From Leifsonia sp. 1010 (lineage in GTDB: Bacteria; Actinomycetota; Actinomycetes; Actinomycetales; Microbacteriaceae): DNA of 64,000 nt. The translations under genes and the position numbers were made by a program. The notes beneath the pieces were generated by a model. That model was given only the letters and a program-made list of their open reading frames with translations. It did no database searches and was not told the origin of the DNA. Position 1 is the first letter of the stretch, and every line of letters begins with the position of its first letter. Of the stretch, positions 1 to 9,259 are shown in pieces. Location: contig NZ_JAVDSL010000002.1 in the NCBI RefSeq assembly GCF_031455295.1, positions 186,001 through 250,000 of the forward strand, given 5' to 3'.

Positions 1-402
1 GACGCGGAGGGCGTCCGGGTCGAGGCCGGCGGCCGGGAGGACCGCGGGCCCGAGGGGTGTGAAGCCGTCGCCGCCCTTCGAGCGGACGTTGGAGCCCTTG
101 TCGGCGGCGCGGAGGTCGTAGAGGCCGAAGTCGTTCGCGGCGGTGACGCCGGAGACGGCCGCCCAGCCGTCCTCGGGGGAGACCCGGCGGGTCGGGCGGC
201 CGATGATCAGCGCGATCTCGCCCTCGAAGGCGAGGAGTTCGGTGCCGGCGGGGCGCTCCAGCTCGCCGCCCGATTCGGCGACAGAGGAGGAGGGCTTGAA
301 GAAGTAGGAGGGCTGCGCGGGGGTGCGTCCGCGCTGTGCGGCGCGCGAGCGGTAGTTCAGGTGCACCGCGATGATCTTGCCGGGGCGGGGGATGTCCGTC
401 AC
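1..402 (-). CDS. Fumarylacetoacetate hydrolase family protein (C-terminus outside window)
   Basis: The reading frame opens at a GTG at 402 and runs off the left edge without a stop, so only about 134 N-terminal residues are seen. An AGGAGG-like ribosome site lies just upstream of the GTG. The product starts VTDIPRPGKIIAVHLNYRSR and continues with PSYFFKPSSS and LLAFEGEIALIIGR, typical of the FAH/HpcE family that cleaves or isomerises 2-oxo dicarboxylates in aromatic acid breakdown. It is followed upstream on the same strand by hpaI and hpaH, which supports a role as 5-carboxymethyl-2-hydroxymuconate isomerase or 2-oxo-hept-3-ene-dioate decarboxylase. The exact reaction cannot be fixed without the missing half. 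Confidence 0.85.
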   Translation of the reverse strand, partial: MTDIPRPGKIIAVHLNYRSRAAQRGRTPAQPSYFFKPSSSVAESGGELERPAGTELLAFEGEIALIIGRPTRRVSPEDGWAAVSGVTAANDFGLYDLRAADKGSNVRSKGGDGFTPLGPAVLPAAGLDPDALRV

Positions 403-449
403 GGGTGGTGCCTCCTCATCGTCGGGGACGGTCTGGGACCGTATTCGAG

Positions 450-461
450 ATCATATACAAT
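450..461. promoter_or_regulatory. GntR-like operator motif, site A
   Basis: The 12-mer ATCATATACAAT (ATTGTATATGAT on the other strand) lies in the 77-bp gap before the FAH-family gene. It resembles the ATNGTATACNAT dyads bound by FCD-type GntR regulators and matches two other sites in the window, at 2111 and 9190. The assignment is by motif likeness only, and no GntR gene is in view. Confidence 0.4.
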
Positions 462-479
462 CTGTCGAACCTGTTCAAG

Positions 480-1292
480 CTAGTACGCAGCCGGGGTGGG
501 AGAGTCGGGCGTCGCGCCGTTGAAACGGTCGGCGAGCGCCTCCGACGCCCGGGCGAGCAGGGTGACGTCGGCGCCGACGAGCAGATAGGCGGCGCCAGCT
601 GCCGCGTAGCGGTCTGCCGTCGCCGGGTCGAAGGCGTTCACGCCGACGGGTGTGCCCGCCGCGCGGCCGGCGGCGATCACCGACTCGACGGCCGCGACGA
701 CGTCCGGATGGTTCTGCTGTCCGAGCAGGCCCATCGAGGCCGCGAGGTCGGCGGGGCCGACGAGGAGCGCATCCACGCCGTCGATGGCCGCGATCGCCGC
801 TGCCTGCTCGAGCCCCTCGGTCGTTTCGATCTGCACGGTCAGCGAGACGAGGTCGTTCGCGCGGGCGAGGTAGTCGGGGATGCGGCTCCAGCGCGACGAT
901 CGTGCGAGTGCGCTGCCGACGCCGCGGACGCCGTGCGGCGGGTAGCGCACCGCGCGCACCATGGCCTCGGCGTGGGCGACACTGTCGACCATCGGAACGA
1001 GGATGTTCTGGGCGCCCAGGTCGAGGAGCTGCTTGATCACGACCGGATCACCGATCGGCGCCCGCACCACCGGGACAGCCGGGTACGGCGCGACCGCTTG
1101 CAGCTGGGCGAGGATCGACTCGAGGTTCACGGGGGAGTGCTCCCCGTCGATCAGCACGATGTCGAGCCCGCTGCCGGCGCAGATCTCGGCGACCAGCGGG
1201 CTGCCCGCGCAGGACCACATCCCGAACAGCGTGCGGTCCGCGGATCGCAGGCGGTCGGCGAATGTCGGCGCGGGCTCTAGACGAATCGGCAT
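480..1292 (-). CDS. hpaI: 4-hydroxy-2-oxo-heptane-1,7-dioate aldolase (HpaI/HpcH family)
   Basis: This 270-residue class II aldolase cleaves 4-hydroxy-2-oxoheptanedioate to pyruvate and succinic semialdehyde, the last step of homoprotocatechuate catabolism. Family motifs are present in order: LIDGEHSPVN (active-site His region), QIETTEGLEQA (metal ligand Glu) and LLVGPADLAASMG (metal ligand Asp). Length is normal for the family. The start ATG at 1292 has a GGGAG site 7 nt upstream and lies inside the last codons of hpaH, giving a 16-nt overlap and suggesting translational coupling. The related 2-keto-3-deoxy-L-rhamnonate aldolases are the main alternative, but hpaH next door favours HpaI. Confidence 0.88.
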   Translation of the reverse strand: MPIRLEPAPTFADRLRSADRTLFGMWSCAGSPLVAEICAGSGLDIVLIDGEHSPVNLESILAQLQAVAPYPAVPVVRAPIGDPVVIKQLLDLGAQNILVPMVDSVAHAEAMVRAVRYPPHGVRGVGSALARSSRWSRIPDYLARANDLVSLTVQIETTEGLEQAAAIAAIDGVDALLVGPADLAASMGLLGQQNHPDVVAAVESVIAAGRAAGTPVGVNAFDPATADRYAAAGAAYLLVGADVTLLARASEALADRFNGATPDSPTPAAY

Positions 1293-2062
1293 GTGACGGC
1301 TCCCAGGGTTCCGTAGTCGGCGTGGACGGTGTCGCCGCGCTCAACCCACATCGGGCGGGTGAACGAGCCGGCGAGGACGATGTCGCCGGCTTCGAGGCGG
1401 CTGCCGTGCTGCGCGAGCTTGTTGGCGAGCCAGGCGACGCCGGTGGCGGGATGGTCGAGCACGGCGGCGGCGACGCCGGACTCCTCGATGGTCTCGTTGC
1501 GGTACAGCAGGGCGGAGACCCAGCGCAGGTCCACCGCATCCACCGCCACCGGCCGGCCTCCGACGACCATGCCGCCCATCGCCGCGTTGTCAGAGATGGT
1601 GTCGACGATCGTGCGGCCCTGCATCTCGATCCGCGACGACAGGATCTCGAGGGCGGGGACGACGTAGCGGGTGGCGCTGAGCACGTCGAACAGGGTGACG
1701 TCGGGGCCTTCGAGCGGCTCGGCGAGGACGAACGCGAGCTCGACCTCGATGCGCACGTTCGAGAACTGGTCGAGCGGGATGACGGAACCGGTCTCGTGGA
1801 CCATGTCGGCGAAGATCGCGCCGTAGTCGGGCTCGGTGATGCCGGTCGCCTGCTGCATGACCTTCGACGTGAGGCCGATCTTGCGGCCGACGAGCCTGCG
1901 TCCCTCGGCGAGTCCGCGTTCGACCCACAGACGCTGGACCGCATACGAATCCTCGACGGTCATGTCTGGATGGCGGGCGGTGAGCAGCGGGACCGTCGTG
2001 CGGTCGCGTTCGGCGGTCGCGAGTTCGTCGGCGATGGCCTGGATGGTCGGGCGATCGAGCAC
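1277..2062 (-). CDS. hpaH: 2-oxo-hept-4-ene-1,7-dioate hydratase
   Basis: The 261-residue product belongs to the HpaH/HpcG/MhpD hydratase family, which adds water to 2-oxo-hept-4-enedioate just before the HpaI aldolase step. Recognisable segments are VEDSYAVQRLWVER, RLVGRKIGLTSK, PDYGAIFADM and the metal-ligand stretch VRIEVELAFVLAEPL. The GTG at 2062 is chosen because an AAGGGA ribosome site lies about 6 nt upstream and the product then has the family's usual length. The open frame runs further upstream through the TetR gene in another frame, which is meaningless. The GntR-like site at 2111 lies 48 bp upstream. Confidence 0.88.
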   Translation of the reverse strand: MLDRPTIQAIADELATAERDRTTVPLLTARHPDMTVEDSYAVQRLWVERGLAEGRRLVGRKIGLTSKVMQQATGITEPDYGAIFADMVHETGSVIPLDQFSNVRIEVELAFVLAEPLEGPDVTLFDVLSATRYVVPALEILSSRIEMQGRTIVDTISDNAAMGGMVVGGRPVAVDAVDLRWVSALLYRNETIEESGVAAAVLDHPATGVAWLANKLAQHGSRLEAGDIVLAGSFTRPMWVERGDTVHADYGTLGAVTCRFV

Positions 2063-2110
2063 TCGGAGTCCCTTCGACGTCGGAGGAAGGGCGCGATGGC
2101 CCCCGAGTGG

Positions 2111-2122
2111 ATCGTATATCTT
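2111..2122. promoter_or_regulatory. GntR-like operator motif, site B
   Basis: ATCGTATATCTT lies 49-60 bp before the hpaH start and shares the ATCNTATA core with sites at 450 and 9190. Its position suits an operator for the hpaH-hpaI transcript. Confidence 0.4.
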
Positions 2123-2131
2123 CCTACCCGA

Positions 2132-2188
2132 CGAGGGGCGAGTAGATGCGGGAATTCGTGCCGAATTTCGACCTCTACTCGCACCTCG
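2132..2188. repeat. 57-bp imperfect palindrome P1
   Basis: Two 27-nt arms with five mismatches flank a 3-nt centre. The middle reads AATTCGTGCCGAATT, whose 13-nt core recurs in palindrome P3 at 10776. It lies between hpaH and tetR, both on the minus strand, so it could terminate tetR transcription, but it has no T-run. Its AT-rich core stands out from the GC-rich surroundings. Confidence 0.6.
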
Positions 2189-2204
2189 GCGGAGAAGCGG
2201 AAGC

Positions 2205-2774
2205 TCAGGCGGCGGGGGTGGGGAGTGCCGCGCGGATGAGGACCTGGGCTGCGGCGCGCGCGTCGGCGGCGGCGTCGGGCGTTCCGGCGATTGCGGCCGT
2301 GGTCTGTGCGCCCTCGGCGAGGATCGCGAGTTGCGGCGCGAGCGACGGCGACGCCCCGGCCCCCGCGGCGAGCTCGGCGACGAACGTCTGGAATGACTCC
2401 TTGTGCCGCCGGGCGGCCTCCGCGACGCGCGGGTCTGCCGCGCCGAGCTCGCCGAACGCGTTGATGAAGCCGCAGCCGCGGAAGGTGTCCTCGACGAACC
2501 AGTCCGCCAGGTAGTCGTAGATCGCGAGCAGCTTCGCCTCGGCGCCGTCGACGGTCGCGACCCGGGCGGCGACGCCGTCGGTCCAGAGGTCGTGACGCTT
2601 CGCGAGCACCGCGAGCACGAGGTCGTCCTTCGAGGGGAACAGCTGGTACAGGCGTCGCAGCGACACGCCCGCCGCATCCCGCACCTGGTCCATGCCGACG
2701 GCGTGGAAACCGCGCGCGTAGTAGAGCGCGTCGGCAGCGTCCACGATCCGGGTCCGCATCTCTTCATCCGCCAT
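2205..2774 (-). CDS. TetR family transcriptional repressor
   Basis: The 189-residue protein has the TetR N-terminal helix-turn-helix: IVDAADALYYARGFHAVGMD, then VSLRRLYQLFPSKDDLV. A divergent ligand-binding domain follows, with a WFVEDTFRGCGFINAFGE stretch typical of the group that controls small hydrolase or reductase genes. The ATG at 2774 lies 6 nt after TACAAT (2786-2781, minus strand) and has no Shine-Dalgarno, so the mRNA is probably leaderless. The divergent alpha/beta hydrolase at 2875 and the two GAGAAC palindromes between them indicate that it represses itself and that hydrolase. The inducer is unknown. Confidence 0.9.
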   Translation of the reverse strand: MADEEMRTRIVDAADALYYARGFHAVGMDQVRDAAGVSLRRLYQLFPSKDDLVLAVLAKRHDLWTDGVAARVATVDGAEAKLLAIYDYLADWFVEDTFRGCGFINAFGELGAADPRVAEAARRHKESFQTFVAELAAGAGASPSLAPQLAILAEGAQTTAAIAGTPDAAADARAAAQVLIRAALPTPAA

Positions 2775-2788
2775 TCTCTGATTGTAGC

Positions 2789-3711
<923 letters not shown>

Positions 3712-3733
3712 CCCGCCCCCGGGCCAGGAGTGG

Positions 3734-3770
3734 GCGCGGCGCGGACCTCGGGCGGTCCGCGCCGCGCTTT
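3734..3770. terminator. Intrinsic terminator, shared by convergent genes
   Basis: A perfect 14-bp stem (3734-3747 with 3754-3767) with a 6-nt loop is followed by TTT. It sits between the converging hydrolase and membrane-protein genes and can serve both directions. Confidence 0.75.
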
Positions 3771-3771
3771 G

Positions 3772-4584
3772 TCATGTCCGCAGGCGTCTGCGCTCGGCCC
3801 ACACGTACAGCGCGGCGTAGACGACGAACGAGCCGACGAGGCCCCAGACGAGCAGGGCGGCGGACGGCCGCGACCACAGTAGCTCCCCTCCGCGCAGCAG
3901 GAGGGCGAGCAGCATCAGCGCCAGCGCGACGAGCTGCGCCTGGAAGATCTGCCGGAACGCGCTCCACCGGGCATCGCCCAGCATCCACAGGTTGACCATG
4001 CCGGGAAGGGTCAGGATGGCGCCGCAGACGCGGGCGGTCAGCGGCGTCAGCGGCCATGCCCACACCGCGATCGCCAGCTGCGGTGCGACGAACAGCACCA
4101 GCCCGACCGCCAGCGAGCAGATCCCGATGAGGGCGAGCAGGATGCGTACCCAGCCGGGCAGGACCGCATCCTGCTGTTCGACCGCTCCGGAGTCCTCCCC
4201 GCGGTTCACGATCATCGCGGCCAGCACCAGGAACGGCGTCGTCACGTACAGCGTCACCCAGACGATGAACGACAGGTGGCCGAAGTGGAAGCGGTCCCAG
4301 TGCAGGAAGGTCGCGACCGCGAGCAGCGTGGCGAACAGCAGGACGGCGGGGAAGCCGTGACGGACGGCGTGCCACCGGTTCGGCCGCACGACGTGGGCGA
4401 AGAAGACGATGCCGCCCGCATAGGCGCTCCCGAGCAGCATCGCGGTGATCGGCGGGCGGATCGTCCAAGCGAACAGCCGGTCGGTGGTTTCGGCCAGCGG
4501 GTAGAGCAGCACGAAGGCGGCGACCAGGAACGGGATGATGATCGCGCCGACCACGCGCGTGTAAGAGTGCACGCGGTCGGTCAT
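3772..4584 (-). CDS. Multi-pass membrane protein, about eight TM segments
   Basis: The 270-residue product is almost entirely hydrophobic helices: GAIIIPFLVAAFVLLYPLA, then segments near PITAMLLGSAYAGGIVFF, FPAVLLFATLLAVATFL, LSFIVWVTLYVTTPFLV and four more. It ends in a basic RRRLRT tail. I recognise no family. The ATG at 4584 overlaps the stop of the upstream STAND ATPase gene in an ATGA, so the two are translationally coupled and probably act together. A transporter or a membrane effector for the ATPase are both possible. Confidence 0.75.
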   Translation of the reverse strand: MTDRVHSYTRVVGAIIIPFLVAAFVLLYPLAETTDRLFAWTIRPPITAMLLGSAYAGGIVFFAHVVRPNRWHAVRHGFPAVLLFATLLAVATFLHWDRFHFGHLSFIVWVTLYVTTPFLVLAAMIVNRGEDSGAVEQQDAVLPGWVRILLALIGICSLAVGLVLFVAPQLAIAVWAWPLTPLTARVCGAILTLPGMVNLWMLGDARWSAFRQIFQAQLVALALMLLALLLRGGELLWSRPSAALLVWGLVGSFVVYAALYVWAERRRLRT

Positions 4585-7172
4585 GAGTCGTGCCCCTCCG
4601 CCTCGGCGACGGCGCGGTCGGCGGGCAGGGAACGGCCCTCGGCGACGGCGGCATCGAAGGCGTCGGCGACGGACGCGCCGGCTTCCGCGGGGGAGTCCGC
4701 CGCGAGCATCCGGTCGACGAAGAGCTGGTGGAAGGAGAACGCGGGCGCGTTGTACAGCCCGGTGCGTTCCCGCAGCGAGCGAGACGCCCCGAGCAGGCGG
4801 CCGGCCCGGCGGACGTCGCCCGAGAGGGCGGCGACCGCGACCATCCCCTCCAGACCGTAGGCGATGCCCTCGACGTGGCCGAGCCTGCTGGAGAGCGCAA
4901 GGCACGCCGAGAAGTCGGATGTCGCCCCGGCCGCATCGCCGAGCAGCAGCCGTGCCCACCCGCGGTGGTGCTGGGCGATCGTCACGCCCAGCTCGTCGCC
5001 GTTGTCGTGGGCGAGGGCCAGGCTCTCCTCGAAGTGTCCGAGCGCCGCATCCACTCGTTCGCGCAGCAGAGCGACCCTGCCGAGCATGACGAGCGCCATC
5101 GCCTGGCCCCAGCGGTCGCCGGCGTCGCGGAACAGGCGCAGGCTCGTGTCCATCGCGTCGTCCGCGGCGGCCGGATCGGGCTGCGGCGAGGCCAGGACGG
5201 CGAGAGCGAACGAGATGAGCGCGAGCGCCTCGCCGTCCGGATCGTCGGAACTGCGGAAGAGTCCGGCGCTCTCCGTGAGGCTGGCGGCGACCGTCCCACC
5301 CGGGTCCTGCCAGAAGGTGATCGCCTGGGTGAAGTACAGGGCGATGGCACGGGTGCGGTCGTCAAGCTGGTCGTCGGCGGCGAGCACCTCGTCCATCCAT
5401 CCGCGCACTTCGCCGAGCAGGCCGGCGACCCACCAGTACACGTAGAGCGCCCACGCCAGGTGCGCCGCCCGCGCCCAGTCGCGCCGGTCGAGGAGGTGCC
5501 GGACAGCGGCCCGCAGGTTGCCGGTGTCGGCTCCGAGCCGCACCACCCAGTCGTGCTGCGCGGCGCCTTCGAGGCCCGCGTCCGCCCGGTCCCCGAGCCC
5601 GAGGAAGAACGCTGCGTGGGCGTCGCGGACGTCAGCGAGTGTTCCCTCGCGTTCCAGCTGTTCGAGGCCGTACTCGCGGACGACCGCGAGCACGGAGAAT
5701 CGTGCGGCGGCGGTGTCCTCATGCTGGCGCACCAGGCTGTTGTCGACCAGCACGGCCAGCGCGGAGAGGACATCGGGCGTGCGGCCGTCGGCCGACACGG
5801 CCTGAGCGACGGACTCCGCCGCCTCCAACGAGAAGCTCGCCGAGAACACGCCGAGCTTGGCCAGGAGAGCGCGCTCCGGCGGGTCGAGCAGCTGGGCGCT
5901 CCAGTCGATGGTGGCGCGGAGGGTCTTCTGGCGCTCGGGCAGATCGCGAGCACCTCCGACGAGCAGCGGCAGCCGGTGGTCGAGCCGCCGCGCGAGTTCG
6001 GCCGGCGGCAGCACCCGCACGCGCGCGGCGGCCAGTTCGAGCGCCAGGGGCACGCCGTCCAGCGCCGAGCAGATCCGGTCGACGTCTCCGCGGTTCGACG
6101 TCGTGACCTCGAAATCCGGACGGACGGCGTGGGCGCGTTCCACGAACAGCGTCATCGCGTCGTCCGGCGGCAGAGGGTCGAGCTCGTAGCGCCGCTCGCC
6201 GCCGACGCGGAGCAGCGACCGGCTGGTGACGATCGCGGAGACGCCGGGCGCGGCGGCCAGCAGGGAGGTGACGACCGGCGCCGCGGGGAGCGCCTGCTCG
6301 AAGTTGTCGAGCACCAGCAGCACCCGGCGGTCCCGCAGTGCGGTGGTGACCTTGTCCACGAGGGGTGCGTCGCCGGTGTCCCGCACCCCGAGGGCCTGCG
6401 CGAGGGCACCGACGACACCGGCCGCATCGTGCGCGGGCGAGATGTCGACGAAGACGGCTCCATCGGGGAAGCGGTCGCCGGGATCGGAGGCGGTGGCGAT
6501 CGCGAGCCGGCTCTTGCCCATCCCGCCGGGACCGGTGATCGTGACGAGGCGCGCGCCGCCGCCGAGCATCGCGCGGACCGCCTCGACGTCGGCCGCGCGC
6601 CCGATCAGGCGGGTCAGCGGCGAGGGCAGCGCGGGGGTCGCGCTGGGCGCGGTCGACGCGACCGGATGCGGCGGTGAGGTCGCGAGCCTGCTCAGCTCGA
6701 AGCGCTCGGCGAGGAGGGTGGCCAGATCCGCCTCCAGCAGCACCTGCAGCTCCTGCGCCGACTCGATGTACTTGAAGGAGGCGCGGTCGTCGGCGCGGAT
6801 GCGGTCGAGCAGCTCGGTCAGCCGCGGCTCGCGGCCGGGGGCCGGATCCTTGATGTAGATGAGCCGCGGCAACTGCGGCGGGCACAGGTTGTACTCGTCC
6901 TCGAGCCCGGAGACCTGCTCGTCCGGCGCGACCCAGCCGTACCGCTCCCAGTACAGCCCGACGAACACGTCGCTCTGGTCGAGGTAGGCGCGGTACAGCT
7001 CGCGCGGGGGATGCGGACGAGCGCCCAGCTCGAACATGACCGGCGCCAGATGCAGGCGCTCGATCGCGGCTCGTGCGGCCCGACGTTCCGGGGCGAGCTC
7101 TTTGAGGGTCGAACTGACGAAGACCCGCAGCCGCTGGTCCGGTGTGCGGATCACCCGCGGGGCGCCGTTCAT
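4581..7172 (-). CDS. DUF4062 - NB-ARC/STAND ATPase with TPR repeats
   Basis: From the ATG at 7172 the product has 863 residues. Residues 14-100 form a DUF4062 domain (LRVFVSSTLKELAPERRAA, DVFVGLYWERYGW). A NB-ARC ATPase follows, with Walker A GPGGMGKS near 214-221, Walker B LLVLDNFEQ near 285 and a winged-helix part around LAKLGVFSASFSLEAAE. From about residue 520 it is helical TPR-like repeats. No DNA-binding or transmembrane part is seen. STAND proteins are signal-triggered oligomerising switches; DUF4062-headed ones occur beside immune and regulatory genes. A GTG six codons upstream (7190) is the alternative start; CAGAAT 6 nt before the ATG fits a leaderless message. Confidence 0.82.
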   Translation of the reverse strand: MNGAPRVIRTPDQRLRVFVSSTLKELAPERRAARAAIERLHLAPVMFELGARPHPPRELYRAYLDQSDVFVGLYWERYGWVAPDEQVSGLEDEYNLCPPQLPRLIYIKDPAPGREPRLTELLDRIRADDRASFKYIESAQELQVLLEADLATLLAERFELSRLATSPPHPVASTAPSATPALPSPLTRLIGRAADVEAVRAMLGGGARLVTITGPGGMGKSRLAIATASDPGDRFPDGAVFVDISPAHDAAGVVGALAQALGVRDTGDAPLVDKVTTALRDRRVLLVLDNFEQALPAAPVVTSLLAAAPGVSAIVTSRSLLRVGGERRYELDPLPPDDAMTLFVERAHAVRPDFEVTTSNRGDVDRICSALDGVPLALELAAARVRVLPPAELARRLDHRLPLLVGGARDLPERQKTLRATIDWSAQLLDPPERALLAKLGVFSASFSLEAAESVAQAVSADGRTPDVLSALAVLVDNSLVRQHEDTAAARFSVLAVVREYGLEQLEREGTLADVRDAHAAFFLGLGDRADAGLEGAAQHDWVVRLGADTGNLRAAVRHLLDRRDWARAAHLAWALYVYWWVAGLLGEVRGWMDEVLAADDQLDDRTRAIALYFTQAITFWQDPGGTVAASLTESAGLFRSSDDPDGEALALISFALAVLASPQPDPAAADDAMDTSLRLFRDAGDRWGQAMALVMLGRVALLRERVDAALGHFEESLALAHDNGDELGVTIAQHHRGWARLLLGDAAGATSDFSACLALSSRLGHVEGIAYGLEGMVAVAALSGDVRRAGRLLGASRSLRERTGLYNAPAFSFHQLFVDRMLAADSPAEAGASVADAFDAAVAEGRSLPADRAVAEAEGHDS

Positions 7173-7268
7173 GCACGCATTCTGTTGCACGCACCCCGTG
7201 GTGCACCAGAGGTCTGTCTGCGGGCGGCCGTCTCAGCGGCGGCGGCGGGCTCAGTGCGAGCGGCCGGC

Positions 7269-8153
7269 TCAGTGCGCGCGGCGGGACGACCGGGCGGGGG
7301 AGGCCTCGGCCGGAGTCGCCGCCGATGCGGCGGATGTCGTCGCGCGCAGTTCGCGCAGCGCCGCGGCGGACGCCGACCCCGCCTCGGCGTGATAGATCAC
7401 CAGCAGCTGCCCGTCCGAGTCGCCGATCGGGAGCTTCTGCCTGCTGAGCTCCAGCATCCCGAGCCGGGGGTGGTCGAGCCGCGCGGCGCCCCCGCCGAGC
7501 CCGCGCACATCGTGGCGCGCCCACAGCTTGCGGAAGTGCTCGCTGCCGAGCGAGAGCTCGCCGACGAGCTGGGCGATGCGCGGGTCGTCGACGTCGCTGC
7601 CGATCGAGGCGCGGAACGACGCGATCAGTCCGGCGGTGGCCTGCTCCCAGTCCGGGTACAGCGCCCGCTCGTCCTCGTCGAGGAAGAGGGAGCGCAGCCG
7701 ATTCGCTCCGGGGCGGATGCTGGGGGAGAGGGCGGTCGCGAGCGGGTTCGCCGCCAGCACGTCGAACATCCGGTCCTCCACGAACGCGGGAAGCTCGATC
7801 ACCTCCAGCAGCTGGAGGATGCCCTTCGGCACGGTGCGACGGGCCGCGCGGCGGACGCGCCCGGGCAGCGGCTCGCCCAGGCTCAAGAGGTACTCGGTGG
7901 CCGCCGCGTCGAGGTCGAAGACGCGCGCGAGCGCGGTCAGCACCTGCGCGGACGGGTGACGGTCGCGCCCCTGCTCGAGCCGCAGGTAGTAGTCGGCGCT
8001 GATCCCCGCGAGCGTCGCGACCTCCTCACGGCGGAGTCCCGGCGTGCGGCGGACGCCCGTGACCCGGAGGCCGACGGAGGCCGGGTCGACGAGCTCGCGC
8101 CGGGCGCGGAGGTACTCGCCGAGGGAGTTCGGTTCAGAGCGGGAGGTGGCCAC
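7269..8153 (-). CDS. XRE-family regulator with MmyB-like ligand-binding domain
   Basis: This 294-residue protein has an N-terminal XRE helix-turn-helix (TPGLRREEVATLAGISADYY, RLEQGRDRHPSAQVL) followed by the MmyB-like PAS-type domain (ILQLLEVIELPAFVEDRMFDV and LFLDEDERALYPDWEQATA), which in this actinobacterial family binds fatty-acid-like ligands. The C-terminal 30 residues are Ala/Ser-rich. It starts with GTG at 8153, 6 nt after TAGACT on the minus strand, with no Shine-Dalgarno, so it is probably leaderless. It is divergent from the aldo/keto reductase at 8256, its likely target, with a 102-bp shared control region. Confidence 0.88.
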   Translation of the reverse strand: MATSRSEPNSLGEYLRARRELVDPASVGLRVTGVRRTPGLRREEVATLAGISADYYLRLEQGRDRHPSAQVLTALARVFDLDAAATEYLLSLGEPLPGRVRRAARRTVPKGILQLLEVIELPAFVEDRMFDVLAANPLATALSPSIRPGANRLRSLFLDEDERALYPDWEQATAGLIASFRASIGSDVDDPRIAQLVGELSLGSEHFRKLWARHDVRGLGGGAARLDHPRLGMLELSRQKLPIGDSDGQLLVIYHAEAGSASAAALRELRATTSAASAATPAEASPARSSRRAH

Positions 8154-8255
8154 AGCGCGAGTCTAAGAGGACGCGGCGCGAGCATCCAGGTCCTCCCATC
8201 CCCAGGATCATCGCGGTACTGCCTGGCGTGCCCGCGACGCCGGAGAGTGGATGCC

Positions 8256-9134
8256 ATGACAGACATCGACACCACTCGCGCCGCCCTCCCCGGCGGCACC
8301 TACCGCACCGGCGACCTCGACCTCACCCGCTTCGGCTACGGCGCCATGCAGCTCGCCGGCCCGGGCGTGTTCGGCCCGCCGGCCGACCGTGACGGAGCCA
8401 TCGCGGTGCTCCGCGGGGCCGTGGAGGCGGGCATCACGCACATCGACACGGCCGAGTTCTACGGCCCCCACGTGACCAATGAGCTCATCCGCGAGGCGCT
8501 GGCGCCGTATCCCGACAGCCTCCACATCGTCACGAAGGTCGGGGCGGAGCGGGATACGGAGGGGAACTGGCCGCACGCGCGCTCGCCGCAGCAGCTGCGC
8601 GATCAGGTGCACCAGAACCTGCGCTCGCTCGGGCTCGAGACGCTGGACGTCGTCAACCTGCGCGTCGGCGGCTTCGACCGTCCGGAGCCCGGTTCGCTCG
8701 CCGAGCAGTTCGGCGCCCTCGCCGACCTGCAGCGGGAGGGGCTCATCCGGCACCTGGGGCTCAGCACGGTGAGCGCGGAGCAGCTGGCGGAGGCGCAGGC
8801 CATCGCGCCGGTCGTCACCGTGCAGAACTTCTACAACATCGCCAACCGGGAGGACGACGCGCTGGTCGACCAGACCGCGCGCGAGGGGATCGCGTACGTG
8901 CCATACTTCCCGCTCGGCGGCTTCACGCCGCTGCAGTCCGACACGCTCGCATCGGTCGCCGGGCGGCTCAGCGCGACGCCGCTCGCCGTCGCGCTGGCGT
9001 GGCTGCTGCACCGCTCGCCGAACATCCTGCTGATCCCGGGCACGTCGTCGGTAGCGCACCTGCGCGACAACATCGCGGGTGCTGGGCTGCAGCTGCCGCA
9101 GGACGTCATCGCCGAGTTGGACGCGGTCGGCTGA
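8256..9134 (+). CDS. Aldo/keto reductase family oxidoreductase
   Basis: The 292-residue protein has the AKR barrel signature: FGYGAMQLAGPGVFG, ITHIDTAEFYG (catalytic Asp and Tyr), LHIVTKVG (Lys) and the NADPH-site end PNILLIPGTSSVAHLRDN. At the usual catalytic His position it reads DVVNLRVGGF, with Arg replacing His, as I recall from one actinobacterial AKR subgroup. The ATG at 8256 is preferred because GGAGAG lies about 8 nt upstream. An NADPH-dependent carbonyl reductase is expected; the substrate is unknown. Divergent from the MmyB-type regulator. Confidence 0.88.
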   Translation: MTDIDTTRAALPGGTYRTGDLDLTRFGYGAMQLAGPGVFGPPADRDGAIAVLRGAVEAGITHIDTAEFYGPHVTNELIREALAPYPDSLHIVTKVGAERDTEGNWPHARSPQQLRDQVHQNLRSLGLETLDVVNLRVGGFDRPEPGSLAEQFGALADLQREGLIRHLGLSTVSAEQLAEAQAIAPVVTVQNFYNIANREDDALVDQTAREGIAYVPYFPLGGFTPLQSDTLASVAGRLSATPLAVALAWLLHRSPNILLIPGTSSVAHLRDNIAGAGLQLPQDVIAELDAVG

Positions 9135-9189
9135 CCACCCGGGGGATGTGCTCGCGCCATCTTCAGCGCCCCATTGCTTCGAATGCGAA

Positions 9190-9201
9190 ATCGTATATCA
9201 T
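9190..9201. promoter_or_regulatory. GntR-like operator motif, site C
   Basis: ATCGTATATCAT lies about 60 bp before the MFS transporter start and is the best match among the three sites to the ATNGTATACNAT dyad. It links this transporter to the hpa genes at the left edge. Confidence 0.4.
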
Positions 9202-9259
9202 TGGCGGATCGGAGCGCCGCTCCGGGACAACGATGTCGCAGCACTGGGAGTACACAACG

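Noticed and set aside
2063-2767. N-terminal extension joining hpaH to the tetR region in one long frame
   Set aside because: The extra 235 residues are Ser/Arg/Pro-rich out-of-frame tetR sequence; the GTG at 2062 has a ribosome site and gives the family length.
4590-6677. 695-codon plus-strand frame opposite the STAND ATPase
   Set aside because: No motifs, while the minus strand carries DUF4062, Walker motifs and TPRs.
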